A program made the translations under genes and the position numbers. A stretch of 44,101 nucleotides of DNA from positions 1 through 44,101 of the forward strand of contig JAJZCZ010000007.1 of NCBI GenBank assembly GCA_021828805.1, read 5' to 3'. The notes beneath the pieces are model-generated. The model was not told the DNA's origin. It did not search any database and saw only the letters and a list, made by a program, of their open reading frames with translations. This DNA comes from Nitrospirota bacterium. Lineage in GTDB: Bacteria > Nitrospirota > Leptospirillia > Leptospirillales > Leptospirillaceae. Numbering within the stretch: the stretch's first letter is position 1; every line of letters begins with the position of its first letter. Positions 8,880 through 17,307 of this stretch are shown piece by piece.

Positions 8880-8894
8880 TACAAAGGGTTCATT

Positions 8895-10184
8895 TTAGGC
8901 ATCGGGACGTCCGGTGTCAACCGCTCCGGTCGAACCAAGGTGATCGGCAATCCACTCGGAAAGTCCTGAAATATCCACAGTATGGCGCTCTCCTGTCCCT
9001 CGGACCTTAATTTCGGCCTGGTTTTCCCGGAGTCCTTTTTCTCCCAGGATCACCTGAACCGGAAAGCCGCAGAGATCGGCATCCGCAAACTTGACCCCGG
9101 CACGCACATCCCGGTCATCGACGAGAACCTCCTCCGGGAATCGCTCCTCAAGAAGTCCCGAAATCCGGAGCCCTTTTTCTGCCAGGGAGGCATCACGTCC
9201 CCCCAGAGGAAGGACCGCCACCGCAAAAGGAGCCATCGCCAGAGGCCAGATGATCCCGTTCTCGTCGTGTGACTGTTCGATCCCCGCCGCCAGGAGACGG
9301 CTGACGCCGATCCCGTAGCACCCCATGTGAAAGAGCGTCTCCCGTCCGTCCGGATCAAGAAAACTGGCCTCCATGGGCGCACTGTAGCGTTCTCCCAGGT
9401 CAAAGACGTGGCCGACCTCGATGGCTGTTGTCCGTTCAAGCGGTGCCTGGCAGAGAGGACAACGGGTTGCCGTTCCTGCCAGTTCCACGTTGGAGGCATA
9501 GCGGCAGGAGCCGCAGAACACCACGGTGTCCTCTCCCGAGGGGGCCAGCACCATAAACTCATGGGAAGAGGAGCCTCCAATATTTCCGGTATCGGCCTCC
9601 ACCATTCTCACCGAAAGCCCCAGACGGAAAAAAATCCGGAAGTAGGCCTCCTGCATGACACGGTAACACTCGGCCCCCTCCTCCTTCGAGCGGGCGAAGG
9701 AGTAGGCGTCCTTCATAACGAACTCCCGTCCCCGCATCAGACCGAACCGGGGACGCATCTCGTCGCGAAACTTTGTCTGAATCTGATAGAGGGTCACCGG
9801 AAGCTGCCGATAGCTGTTGAGAAGCCCTGACGCCAGTTCGGTCACAACCTCTTCGTGCGTCGGTCCCAGGGCGAAGGAACGGTCATGCCGGTCGGTGAGA
9901 CGGAAGAGTTCCTTGCCGTATTTTTCCCAGCGCCCTGTCCGCTCCCACAACTCCGCCGGCTGCAAGGCTGGCATCAGGATCTCGAAGGCGCCCGCCCTGT
10001 CCATCTCCTCCCGGACAATGCGTTCCACCCGGCGAAGCACCCTGGTTCCGAGGGGAAGAAAGTCATAGAGACCTCCGGCGACCTTTCTCACGTAGCCGCC
10101 TCTGAGCATGAGCCGGTGGCTGACGGTCTCCGCCTCGGCCGGATCCTCATGGAATGTGACATAGGGAAGACGGGTTGTCCTCAC
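8895..10184 (-). CDS. proS: Prolyl-tRNA synthetase, short form lacking the INS editing domain
   Basis: 429 residues; a class II aminoacyl-tRNA synthetase that charges tRNA-Pro. Motif 2-type residues lie in TKFRDEMRPRFGLMRGREF (around 137-155) and motif 3 is GCYGIGVSRLLAAGIEQ (288-304); the C-terminal anticodon-binding domain follows from about 320. The usual bacterial enzyme is ~570 residues because a ~180-residue editing domain (INS) sits between motifs 2 and 3. Here only about 20 residues join YASNVELA to AIEVGHVFDLG, and this short joint holds cysteines C224, C227, C242 and C245 as two CxxC knuckles, likely a zinc site. The GTG start overlaps the ispG stop (GTGA). Aminoacylation should be intact; loss of cis editing is inferred. 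Confidence 0.95.
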   Translation of the reverse strand: MRTTRLPYVTFHEDPAEAETVSHRLMLRGGYVRKVAGGLYDFLPLGTRVLRRVERIVREEMDRAGAFEILMPALQPAELWERTGRWEKYGKELFRLTDRHDRSFALGPTHEEVVTELASGLLNSYRQLPVTLYQIQTKFRDEMRPRFGLMRGREFVMKDAYSFARSKEEGAECYRVMQEAYFRIFFRLGLSVRMVEADTGNIGGSSSHEFMVLAPSGEDTVVFCGSCRYASNVELAGTATRCPLCQAPLERTTAIEVGHVFDLGERYSAPMEASFLDPDGRETLFHMGCYGIGVSRLLAAGIEQSHDENGIIWPLAMAPFAVAVLPLGGRDASLAEKGLRISGLLEERFPEEVLVDDRDVRAGVKFADADLCGFPVQVILGEKGLRENQAEIKVRGTGERHTVDISGLSEWIADHLGSTGAVDTGRPDA

Positions 10185-11341
10185 GCCTTCTCCGCGCTGA
10201 TGGCTTCAGCCGGGGCCATGGGAAGAGAAATCCGGTGACCATGATCATCCCGAAGGCCAGAGACTCCTGCCTTCTTCATCATTTCCACCTTTTTCTCAAC
10301 CTGGGCAATCAGAAGTTCTTCGAGGTCCTGCGACGGGATTTTCTTCACAACCTCCCCGTTTTCGAAGAAGATTCCGACCCCCTGGCCGCCCGCAATCCCC
10401 AGATCGGCCTCCTTGCCCTCTCCGATTCCGTTGACCACACATCCCAGGATGGAGATATCCATGGTCTCCTGCACATGGGAGAGACGCTCTTCCACCCGGG
10501 CGGCCAGGCCAACCACGTCGATTTCGAGGCGGCCGCAGGTCGGGCAGGCAATCACATTCACCCCCCTCTTTCGAAGTCCCAGGGACTTGAGGATCCCCCA
10601 GGCCACCTTGACCTCCTCGGCAGGGTCGGCCGCCAGGGAGACCCGGATGGTGTCTCCGATGCCGCTGGCCAGAAGATACCCGAGTCCCACCGATGATTTT
10701 ACCGTCCCGGAAAGAAGGGGGCCCGCCTCACTGACTCCGATATGAAGGGGGTAGTCACAGCGCTCGGAAGCGAGGCGATAGGCATCGATGGTATCAAGAA
10801 CATTGGAGGCCTTGAGGGAAATCTTGATGTCCTGGAAGTTTTCTTTTTCCAGAAGAGCCACATGGCGCATGGCCGACTCCACCATCGCCTCGGGGGTAGG
10901 ATGCCCATAGTAATCAAGGAGGTCCCGCTCGAGGGAGCCGGCATTCACCCCGATACGGATGGGAAGGCCCCGGTCCTTCATGCGTTCCACGATGGCCCGA
11001 ACCTTGGACTGGCTTCCGATGTTCCCCGGGTTGATCCGCACGGCATCCACCCCTCCCTCGATGACGGTGAGGGCGAGATGGTAATCAAAGTGGATATCGG
11101 CGATCACGGGGATGGGCGACCTCTTGTGGATCTTTCCGACCGCTTCCGCCGCCTCCTGGTCGACCACGGCAAGGCGGATGATCTCACAGCCCACCTCGGC
11201 GAGACTTGAGATCTGGGCGAGAGTGCCCTCAATATCCCGGGTATCGGTAGTCGTCATCGACTGAACTGCCACCGGCGCGCCATCCCCGATGGGAACGGAG
11301 CCGACCATGATTCTCCGGGTTTTCCTGCGTGTGATATTCAT
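10181..11341 (-). CDS. ispG: 4-hydroxy-3-methylbut-2-en-1-yl diphosphate synthase (MEP pathway)
   Basis: 386 residues. It converts MEcPP to HMBPP in the MEP isoprenoid pathway, using a [4Fe-4S] cluster. Cluster ligands are C266 and C269 (CPTCGR), C301 (ILGCVVNGIGEG) and E308. The TIM-barrel half carries DIHFDYHLA and RINPGNIG. The frame extends to 11398, but ATG at 11341 (MNITRRKTRR) has AAGGAG six bases upstream and avoids overlapping rseP. It lies in an operon with rseP, dxr, cdsA and uppS, so two MEP enzymes and the polyprenyl synthase are co-encoded. Confidence 0.97.
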   Translation of the reverse strand: MNITRRKTRRIMVGSVPIGDGAPVAVQSMTTTDTRDIEGTLAQISSLAEVGCEIIRLAVVDQEAAEAVGKIHKRSPIPVIADIHFDYHLALTVIEGGVDAVRINPGNIGSQSKVRAIVERMKDRGLPIRIGVNAGSLERDLLDYYGHPTPEAMVESAMRHVALLEKENFQDIKISLKASNVLDTIDAYRLASERCDYPLHIGVSEAGPLLSGTVKSSVGLGYLLASGIGDTIRVSLAADPAEEVKVAWGILKSLGLRKRGVNVIACPTCGRLEIDVVGLAARVEERLSHVQETMDISILGCVVNGIGEGKEADLGIAGGQGVGIFFENGEVVKKIPSQDLEELLIAQVEKKVEMMKKAGVSGLRDDHGHRISLPMAPAEAISAEKA

Positions 11342-11351
11342 GAAAATCTCC

Positions 11352-12425
11352 TTAGCGGGGGGTGCTGAAGACCCGCATGATATCGTTATAGAAAGCAAAG
11401 ACCATCACTGTGAGAAGAATGACAAATCCGAGTTGCATCGAGAGCTCCCGCACACGGATCGAGGGGGGGCGTCTCAAAACTCCCTCCGCCGCCAGAAAGA
11501 GCAGATGTCCTCCATCGAGGACGGGAATGGGGAGGAGATTCATGACTCCCAGCGTCACGCTCACGAACCCCATGAAGAAAAGAAGGTTCGACAGGCCGGA
11601 CTTGGCAGCCTTCGCGGACATCTGGGCGATGAGGATCGGGCCTCCGAGATTCTTGGGAGAAACATCTCCGGCCACCATCTTCCAGAGAGAGACGAGATTG
11701 ATCGAGGCGATGTTCCATGTCTTGATCATGGCCATCCCCAGCCCCTCAGAGAAGCCGTAGTGCAGCGTGGTAAAGCTTCCCGAAGGACCCACCCCGATCT
11801 TTCCCTGACGCTCCGCCTCTCCGAAAAGATTCTTTCCCGACTCGATCCTGGGAACCAAGGTAAAGTTCAGAGGCTGCACACCGCGAAGGATGCCCAACAC
11901 AACGGACTGGTTCCCCCGGTGCTCGATCATGTGCCTCAGATCGTCCCATCGCGAAATCTTGACGCCGTCGACGGTGGTGATCCGGTCTCCCTTCAGGATC
12001 CCGGCCACCTGGGCAGGAGAGCCCGGAAGAACCTGGCCCACAACCGCCTCCATCACCGGAAAGCCCGACCAGTAGACGGCAGAGAAGAGCAGAATGGCCA
12101 GGAGAAAGTTCGCCACGGGACCCGCTGCGGCAATGCCCATGCGCCGGGAGACGGAGAGTGCCCCGAAAGAGCGGTGGAGATCTTCAGGAGAGACCTTTTC
12201 AGGATCAGTCTCCCCCAGCATCTTCACGTAACCGCCGAGAGGAATCCAGGAGACCCGGTATTCCGTCTCTCCGATGACCTTGGAGAAAATCGGAGGCCCG
12301 AACCCCACGGAAAACTTTTCGATCTTCACACCGAAGCGGCGGGCCACCAGATAGTGCCCCAGCTCATGGATGAGGATCAGAACACCGATGACAAGGATAA
12401 AAGAGAGGATGGCACTCAAGCGCAA
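11352..12425 (-). CDS. rseP: Site-2 (RseP-type) zinc metalloprotease
   Basis: 357 residues, membrane-embedded M50 protease. HELGH at 20-24 lies in the first transmembrane helix and the second zinc ligand motif NLLPIPVLDGGH is near residue 300. One PDZ domain follows the second helix (about 110-190, around SPAQVAGILKGDRI). RseP cleaves anti-sigma factors and leftover signal peptides within the inner membrane. The start is uncertain: TTG at 12425 gives this length, but TTG at 12419 has AAAGG at a better 8-base distance. It is co-transcribed with dxr and ispG, a very common arrangement. Confidence 0.95.
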   Translation of the reverse strand: MRLSAILSFILVIGVLILIHELGHYLVARRFGVKIEKFSVGFGPPIFSKVIGETEYRVSWIPLGGYVKMLGETDPEKVSPEDLHRSFGALSVSRRMGIAAAGPVANFLLAILLFSAVYWSGFPVMEAVVGQVLPGSPAQVAGILKGDRITTVDGVKISRWDDLRHMIEHRGNQSVVLGILRGVQPLNFTLVPRIESGKNLFGEAERQGKIGVGPSGSFTTLHYGFSEGLGMAMIKTWNIASINLVSLWKMVAGDVSPKNLGGPILIAQMSAKAAKSGLSNLLFFMGFVSVTLGVMNLLPIPVLDGGHLLFLAAEGVLRRPPSIRVRELSMQLGFVILLTVMVFAFYNDIMRVFSTPR

Positions 12426-12447
12426 GGCCTTTCTATAGGATCCGGGA

Positions 12448-13662
12448 TCAGGATCGGGACGGGGAGCAAGCCGTCACGCGAGACTCTTCCTTTCGGGCAA
12501 CGGCTTCCCGGGCCAGGGACGTTGCCCGGGCCACCGCGTCCCTGATCTCGGAGAGGGAGCCGGGGATTCGTTCCGGCGCCTCGTCGAGACCCTGTTCCCA
12601 GAGGTCAAAGATGTCAGTAAAGGAGATTTTCCCGGCCAGGAAGGCGGCCACTGCCACCTCATTGGCCATATTCAGGTAGAGAGCCCCCTGGCCAGGCCGG
12701 GAGATGGATCGTGCCGCCAGGCGTATCGCGGGGAAGGTCTCGTGGTCGGGAGCGAAAAAGGTCATCTGTCCGGTGGCCACCAGGTCGAGAAAAGGCACGC
12801 CCACCGGAAGCCGCTCTTCTCCTGAAAGGGCATACGCAATGGGACCTTTCATATCGGGAACTCCAAGCTGGGCAAGGACCGAAGCGTCCCGGAGCTCCAC
12901 CAGCGAGTGAATGATGCTCTGACGGTGGACCACCACCTCGATCCTGTCGGCCGGCACGTCGAAGAGCCAGCGCGCCTCGATCATTTCGAGCCCCTTATTA
13001 AGAAGAGTGGCCGAATCGACGGTGATTTTTGGTCCCATCTTCCAGGTGGGATGATTCAGCGCCTGGTCGCGCGTTACGTTCTCGAGGTCCTTCCGGGTCT
13101 TTCCAAAAAAGGGTCCGCCACTCGCCGTGAGAATAAGGCGGCGAACATCACTCCAGCGATGGCCGGCCATCGACTGGTAAATCGCGCTGTGCTCGGAGTC
13201 CACTGGAACGAGGCGCGCCCCTCTCTCGCTCACACGGTCAATGACTGTCTGGCCTCCAACAACAAGGGTCTCCTTGTTGGCCAGGGCGACCGTCCGTCCG
13301 GGAAAGATTCCTTCCCATGTGGGCGAGAGACCGGCTTCTCCCACGATGGCCGAGAGAAGGACCTCCGCACTCTGCATGGAGGCCACCTCGCAAGCTCCCT
13401 CCTCTCCCGCCACCACCCGGATCCCGGAACCGGCGAGAGTTGCGGCGACCTCCGGGTAGAGGCTTTCATCGACTGAAAGAACCTCCGGGCGAAACTCCCG
13501 GGCCTGCAGGAGAATCTGATCCAGATTTTTTCCACAGGCCAGACCCCTCACACGGAAACGGTCGGGGTGAGCCCGGACAATATCAAGAGCGGAGCGTCCG
13601 ATCGATCCGGTGGAGCCAAGGATCGAAAGGCCGGTCACCCGTGCTGTGCTGTCATTGGTCAT
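12448..13662 (-). CDS. dxr: 1-deoxy-D-xylulose 5-phosphate reductoisomerase
   Basis: 404 residues, the committed step of the MEP pathway (DXP to MEP with NADPH). The nucleotide loop GSTGSIG is at 16-22; metal and substrate residues lie in PVDSEHSAIYQ and in VDSATLLNKGLEMIEA. It starts at ATG 13662, with GGGAGG upstream, 39 bases after the cdsA stop. The C-terminal ~20 residues are a charged tail. Together with ispG in the same operon it marks the organism as using the MEP route. Confidence 0.97.
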   Translation of the reverse strand: MTNDSTARVTGLSILGSTGSIGRSALDIVRAHPDRFRVRGLACGKNLDQILLQAREFRPEVLSVDESLYPEVAATLAGSGIRVVAGEEGACEVASMQSAEVLLSAIVGEAGLSPTWEGIFPGRTVALANKETLVVGGQTVIDRVSERGARLVPVDSEHSAIYQSMAGHRWSDVRRLILTASGGPFFGKTRKDLENVTRDQALNHPTWKMGPKITVDSATLLNKGLEMIEARWLFDVPADRIEVVVHRQSIIHSLVELRDASVLAQLGVPDMKGPIAYALSGEERLPVGVPFLDLVATGQMTFFAPDHETFPAIRLAARSISRPGQGALYLNMANEVAVAAFLAGKISFTDIFDLWEQGLDEAPERIPGSLSEIRDAVARATSLAREAVARKEESRVTACSPSRS

Positions 13663-13701
13663 TCGAGGAAACCTCCCGTCTGCTCCCGCCCCGGAGGGGG
13701 G

Positions 13702-14535
13702 TCAGACGATGACGGGGGAGCTGAGCCCCACGTAAAAAATCAGAAAAGCATAAAGAACAGGAGCGTTAAAAAGAAGACTGTCGACCTTGTCGAGCATCCC
13801 TCCATGTCCCGGCAAAAAATGCCCCGAATCCTTCACCCCGGCCTGCCGCTTGAAGGCGGATTCCACCAGGTCTCCCAGCTGCCCGGCCACAGAAAGGGTG
13901 AGACCCAGCCAGAACATCTCAGCGCGCGTCGTCGGCCCCGGAAGCCAGGGAGCCACCGCCATGCTGGTCAGTATCCCCGCCAGAGCTCCCCCCACCGCTC
14001 CCTCCCAGGTTTTCTTCGGAGAGATCCGGGGAGCCATGGCGTGCCTGCCGAAGGCTTTCCCGACAAAATACCCGCCGGCATCGACGATCCAGGTCATCGC
14101 AAGAAGATAAAGAATCCACCGGCTGCCCCCGGGAATCCCCCGGATGAGGAGAAGGGTCCCCAGGAGAAAGGGGATGTAGACGATTCCCAGCCAGACGACC
14201 GGAAGGTGAACCATGCGGGAGATCCCCCCGGAAAGAAGGGTTCCTCCCATGACCGTCAGAAGAAGAAGGGCCGCCACCGCCTCCAGTGTCTCCGGAGGAA
14301 CCGCCCCGGTACTTTTCAGATAGATCACATAGAGAAATCCCGCCCCCGCGGTGAGGCCGAGCCAGGTTCCGCTGTCGAAGGGGATCTCCGGGAAAAGGCG
14401 GTAGAACTCATACTGGGCCAGGACCACCAGGAGGGCGAGTATCAGAAAAAAATGAAAGGGCTGGGCCCACAGAACAAGAGCCACAATCAAGGGAATGGCG
14501 ACCACGGCGACAAGCAGACGGCGAACCAGCTCCAT
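13702..14535 (-). CDS. cdsA: Phosphatidate cytidylyltransferase (CDP-diacylglycerol synthase)
   Basis: 277 residues, integral membrane protein with about eight hydrophobic helices. It makes CDP-diacylglycerol from phosphatidate and CTP for all phospholipid head-group branches. The signature near the C-terminus is intact: SAFKRQAGVKDSG followed directly by the PGHGG and LDKVDS segments. The start ATG overlaps the uppS stop by one base (TGATG), so translation is coupled to the undecaprenyl synthase. Confidence 0.96.
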   Translation of the reverse strand: MELVRRLLVAVVAIPLIVALVLWAQPFHFFLILALLVVLAQYEFYRLFPEIPFDSGTWLGLTAGAGFLYVIYLKSTGAVPPETLEAVAALLLLTVMGGTLLSGGISRMVHLPVVWLGIVYIPFLLGTLLLIRGIPGGSRWILYLLAMTWIVDAGGYFVGKAFGRHAMAPRISPKKTWEGAVGGALAGILTSMAVAPWLPGPTTRAEMFWLGLTLSVAGQLGDLVESAFKRQAGVKDSGHFLPGHGGMLDKVDSLLFNAPVLYAFLIFYVGLSSPVIV

Positions 14536-15326
14536 CAGACTTTTCCCGAATCACAGCCGGAGTCTCCGGAGTGGCCTTCCCCTTCTCCGCCAAAGCGCCG
14601 TTGGCGGTCCTGATAATCCATAAGAGCCCTCTTGAGATTCTCTTCCCCGAAATCGGGCCAGAGGACCGGATCAAAATACAGCTCCGTATAGGCGATTTGC
14701 CAAAGGAGAAAGTTGCTGATGCGATGCTCCCCGCTGGTCCGGATGAGAAGATCCGGAGGGGGGGTCCCTGCGGTATCGAGATAGCGTTCGAAGGCCGCCT
14801 CGGACAGAGCATCCGGTTCGGCACGTTCCGCCCGGACATCTTCCGCAAATCGCCGGATCGCCGCCAGAATCTCCTCCCTGCCGGAATAGGAGAGCGCCAG
14901 GATAAGATCCATGGCCTCCCCCTCCCGGGTACTTCTTTCAACTCCCTCGATCCTTTTGAGCACCGACTGGGGAAGACGCGAGCGGTTTCCAATGGTCCGG
15001 AACCGGATCGCCTTTTCCTTCATCAGAGACTCTTCCCCATCGAGATAGTCTTCAAGAAGGGCCATAAGAGCATCCACTTCCGGACGGGACCTTTTCCAAT
15101 TTTCCCACGAGAATGCGTAGAGGGTCAAATAACGGATCCCCCAGGCCCGGCAGGCCGAGACCGTCTTCCGTACAGCCTGAGCCCCCTGCCTGTGTCCTGC
15201 GACTCTGGGGAGAAAGCGTTGCTTGGCCCAGCGACCGTTGCCATCCATGATGAGCGCAAGATGAAGCGGCGGCTTGACCAGCCAGGAAGGACGCTCTTCT
15301 GTCGCGGGGTTGGCGGAGGAGCTCAT
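14535..15326 (-). CDS. uppS: Undecaprenyl diphosphate synthase (cis-prenyltransferase)
   Basis: 263 residues. It extends farnesyl diphosphate with isopentenyl diphosphate to the C55 carrier lipid for peptidoglycan and surface polysaccharide. Motifs: IMDGNGRWAK with D28 as the catalytic residue, FSWENWKR, and RTSGEHRISNFLLWQ with the following AYTELYF. The stop overlaps cdsA and the start overlaps the stop of the unknown periplasmic gene (ATGA). The C-terminal ~15 residues are Gly/Asp-rich and not conserved. Confidence 0.97.
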   Translation of the reverse strand: MSSSANPATEERPSWLVKPPLHLALIMDGNGRWAKQRFLPRVAGHRQGAQAVRKTVSACRAWGIRYLTLYAFSWENWKRSRPEVDALMALLEDYLDGEESLMKEKAIRFRTIGNRSRLPQSVLKRIEGVERSTREGEAMDLILALSYSGREEILAAIRRFAEDVRAERAEPDALSEAAFERYLDTAGTPPPDLLIRTSGEHRISNFLLWQIAYTELYFDPVLWPDFGEENLKRALMDYQDRQRRFGGEGEGHSGDSGCDSGKV

Positions 15327-17257
15327 CGGCCGCTCTTACTCCCTTCCGGCCGGTTGGTCAGGGAAGGCGTCCCGCCAGACGGTTCGACCGCATGACGGAC
15401 CTCCTGAGGCAGGGCAAAAAAGAGGACGGATCCTTCTTTGACAATCAGGTTCTGGATATTCATGAAGTTGAACACAGGTTCGGTCCCCACTTCGAGAAGG
15501 GGCTGGCCGGTCTTCCGGTCGGAAACAATGGCGATGTCCCGAATAAAATTCTTCACCCGGGTCAGCTCCCCGAGAAGAACCCAGTTGATGCCCGTCCAGC
15601 GATAGAAATACACCTGCCCGTACTGATATCCCTGAAAGTTCCCGAACCCTGACGACATCGGGATGTTTTTGTAGACAATGGCCACCGGACGACCCGGGTC
15701 ATTCGAGGGTATCAGGGTCAGGGTCCGCCCCTTCACACGAACACTCCGGGACTGTACGGGAAGAAGGGCGTGGGGACGACCGAAGACGAAGTGGTTGGAA
15801 TAGCCTCCCAAAAAGATCGGGCTTTTGAATCGCAGGTCACCACGAGCGTCATAGTATTCGAGATGGTTGTCCGAGGCGATCTTCAGAAAGGCATCCTGGC
15901 TTCCGGTCCGGACAGGCTGTGTTCCAAGAAGGGTAATGACCTTAGGCCAGCCGACGATCTCTCCCTTCTCAAAATGATCGAGCTTCCAGTCAAGATAGTG
16001 AATGTGACCCAAAAAGGCCTTGTTCACCCCCATCTTCTGAGCAATGAGACGCGTCTTTCCATCAGGGAGCGTGACGATACGGATATACCAGGGAAGGTGC
16101 TTGGCGATCCGGTGAAAGGTCGTTCCGTCATAGTCGAGCACGTAGGAGTCCGGCGATCCACCCACAATATTGGTCACCGCCACCTGCTCGACTCCCGGAT
16201 GGTCCCTGTCGGGAGGAATGACGGAGCCCACCGAGATAAAGACATGGCGGTTATAGGGAACCCGGGCATCGGACTCCCGGAAATGGGTCCGGATCCGGTT
16301 GCTCCCGATGGTTCCGATAATGATTCTCCTCCCGTCCGAGATGACGGTCACCGGTCCCGTTCCCGGAATCAGTTTCCCTTCCCCGAGAAAGAAGGGGATC
16401 ACAGGTATCTGGACAGACCGGAGAGGAACGGAGAGGGGTGGAAGTTTGGCCGCATGAAGATCCGGAGAGGCTCCGGCGAGGAGTGAGTCCCCGGAAAGAC
16501 TCCCCGCGAGGGGATGAACACCTGCGAGAACCGTGTGGAGGGAAAAGGCTCTCTCTCCGCTGATGGCCCCGTTCACATCAAGGTCGAGAACGACCTTGTC
16601 GCCCAACAGGGTCGTATCCACAAGCACCAGCCCCTGCGCCCTGAGACTTTTTGCCAGGGCCACCCTGTAAGCCGGATCGGTCAGGGAGCCCTTCCCCATC
16701 TTTCTCATCGCAAGGTCAACCCGAAAGGGATCGACCACGGTGAAGCGTCCCGCTTTTCCGATAGCTCTCGTCAGATGGCTCATGACGGCGAGATCGGCAT
16801 AGCGGGAAGAAGGAACGAGAGCGATCCGGACGAGAGAGGCCGGCAGGCGGTAATCATCCCCGGAACGGACATGGCCGGATCCACGAAAAATACCTTGCGA
16901 GCTCGTCGCTCCGACGGAACGGACCTCGACCCATCCCACCTTTTCCTCCCGGTGGCCGATGGTGACTCCGGTATAAAAATCACGAAAAGGCGGGCCCGGT
17001 CGATAGATCATGACCATGGTCCCGGGATAAAAGCCTGCATCCTCTCCATGATCGAGAGTGACCATGCGGGAGCCGGTTTCGGTCACATGTCCTTCGACCG
17101 GAGGATAGAAGGTCTTGAGGATATTGACAACATCACGAGAGCGGGCCGTGGTCTCCACCGCCCCGGAGGAGACGGGCGGCGCGGGAGGCGGAAGGGCGTG
17201 GGCCCGAACGGGAAGAAGGGAAGGAACGAGTAGGACAAGAAGACAAAGAAGGAGCAT
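15323..17257 (-). CDS. Predicted periplasmic protein with FlgT/TolB-like N-terminal region and beta-propeller-like C-terminal half
   Basis: 644 residues starting at ATG 17257 with a Sec signal peptide (MLLLCLLVLLVPSLLPVRAH, cleavage near RAHA). A longer reading frame runs up to 17797, but that extension overlaps fhs and is Arg/Gly-rich, so it is not coding. After a Pro-rich linker, the segment around 45-130 (EGHVTETGSRMVTLDHGEDA and YPGTMVMIYRPG) resembles the FlgT C-terminal-like or small beta-barrel fold seen in CsgG/FlgT-type lipoproteins. Next, about 135-220 (YADLAVMSHLTRAIGKAGRF ...) looks like the TolB-N/FlgT middle domain. From about 270 on, repeated beta-rich blocks such as VAVTNIVGGSPDSYVLDYDG and DIAIVSDRKTGQPLLEVGTE look like VCBS/FG-GAP propeller blades. 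I cannot name a function. It sits between fhs and uppS with an ATGA overlap to uppS, so a role in envelope lipid or surface assembly is only a suggestion. Confidence 0.75.
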   Translation of the reverse strand: MLLLCLLVLLVPSLLPVRAHALPPPAPPVSSGAVETTARSRDVVNILKTFYPPVEGHVTETGSRMVTLDHGEDAGFYPGTMVMIYRPGPPFRDFYTGVTIGHREEKVGWVEVRSVGATSSQGIFRGSGHVRSGDDYRLPASLVRIALVPSSRYADLAVMSHLTRAIGKAGRFTVVDPFRVDLAMRKMGKGSLTDPAYRVALAKSLRAQGLVLVDTTLLGDKVVLDLDVNGAISGERAFSLHTVLAGVHPLAGSLSGDSLLAGASPDLHAAKLPPLSVPLRSVQIPVIPFFLGEGKLIPGTGPVTVISDGRRIIIGTIGSNRIRTHFRESDARVPYNRHVFISVGSVIPPDRDHPGVEQVAVTNIVGGSPDSYVLDYDGTTFHRIAKHLPWYIRIVTLPDGKTRLIAQKMGVNKAFLGHIHYLDWKLDHFEKGEIVGWPKVITLLGTQPVRTGSQDAFLKIASDNHLEYYDARGDLRFKSPIFLGGYSNHFVFGRPHALLPVQSRSVRVKGRTLTLIPSNDPGRPVAIVYKNIPMSSGFGNFQGYQYGQVYFYRWTGINWVLLGELTRVKNFIRDIAIVSDRKTGQPLLEVGTEPVFNFMNIQNLIVKEGSVLFFALPQEVRHAVEPSGGTPSLTNRPEGSKSGR

Positions 17258-17307
17258 GGTGGAACGCTTCCGTCTTCCCGAGATGAAAATTTCTGCCCGG
17301 ATAACTG

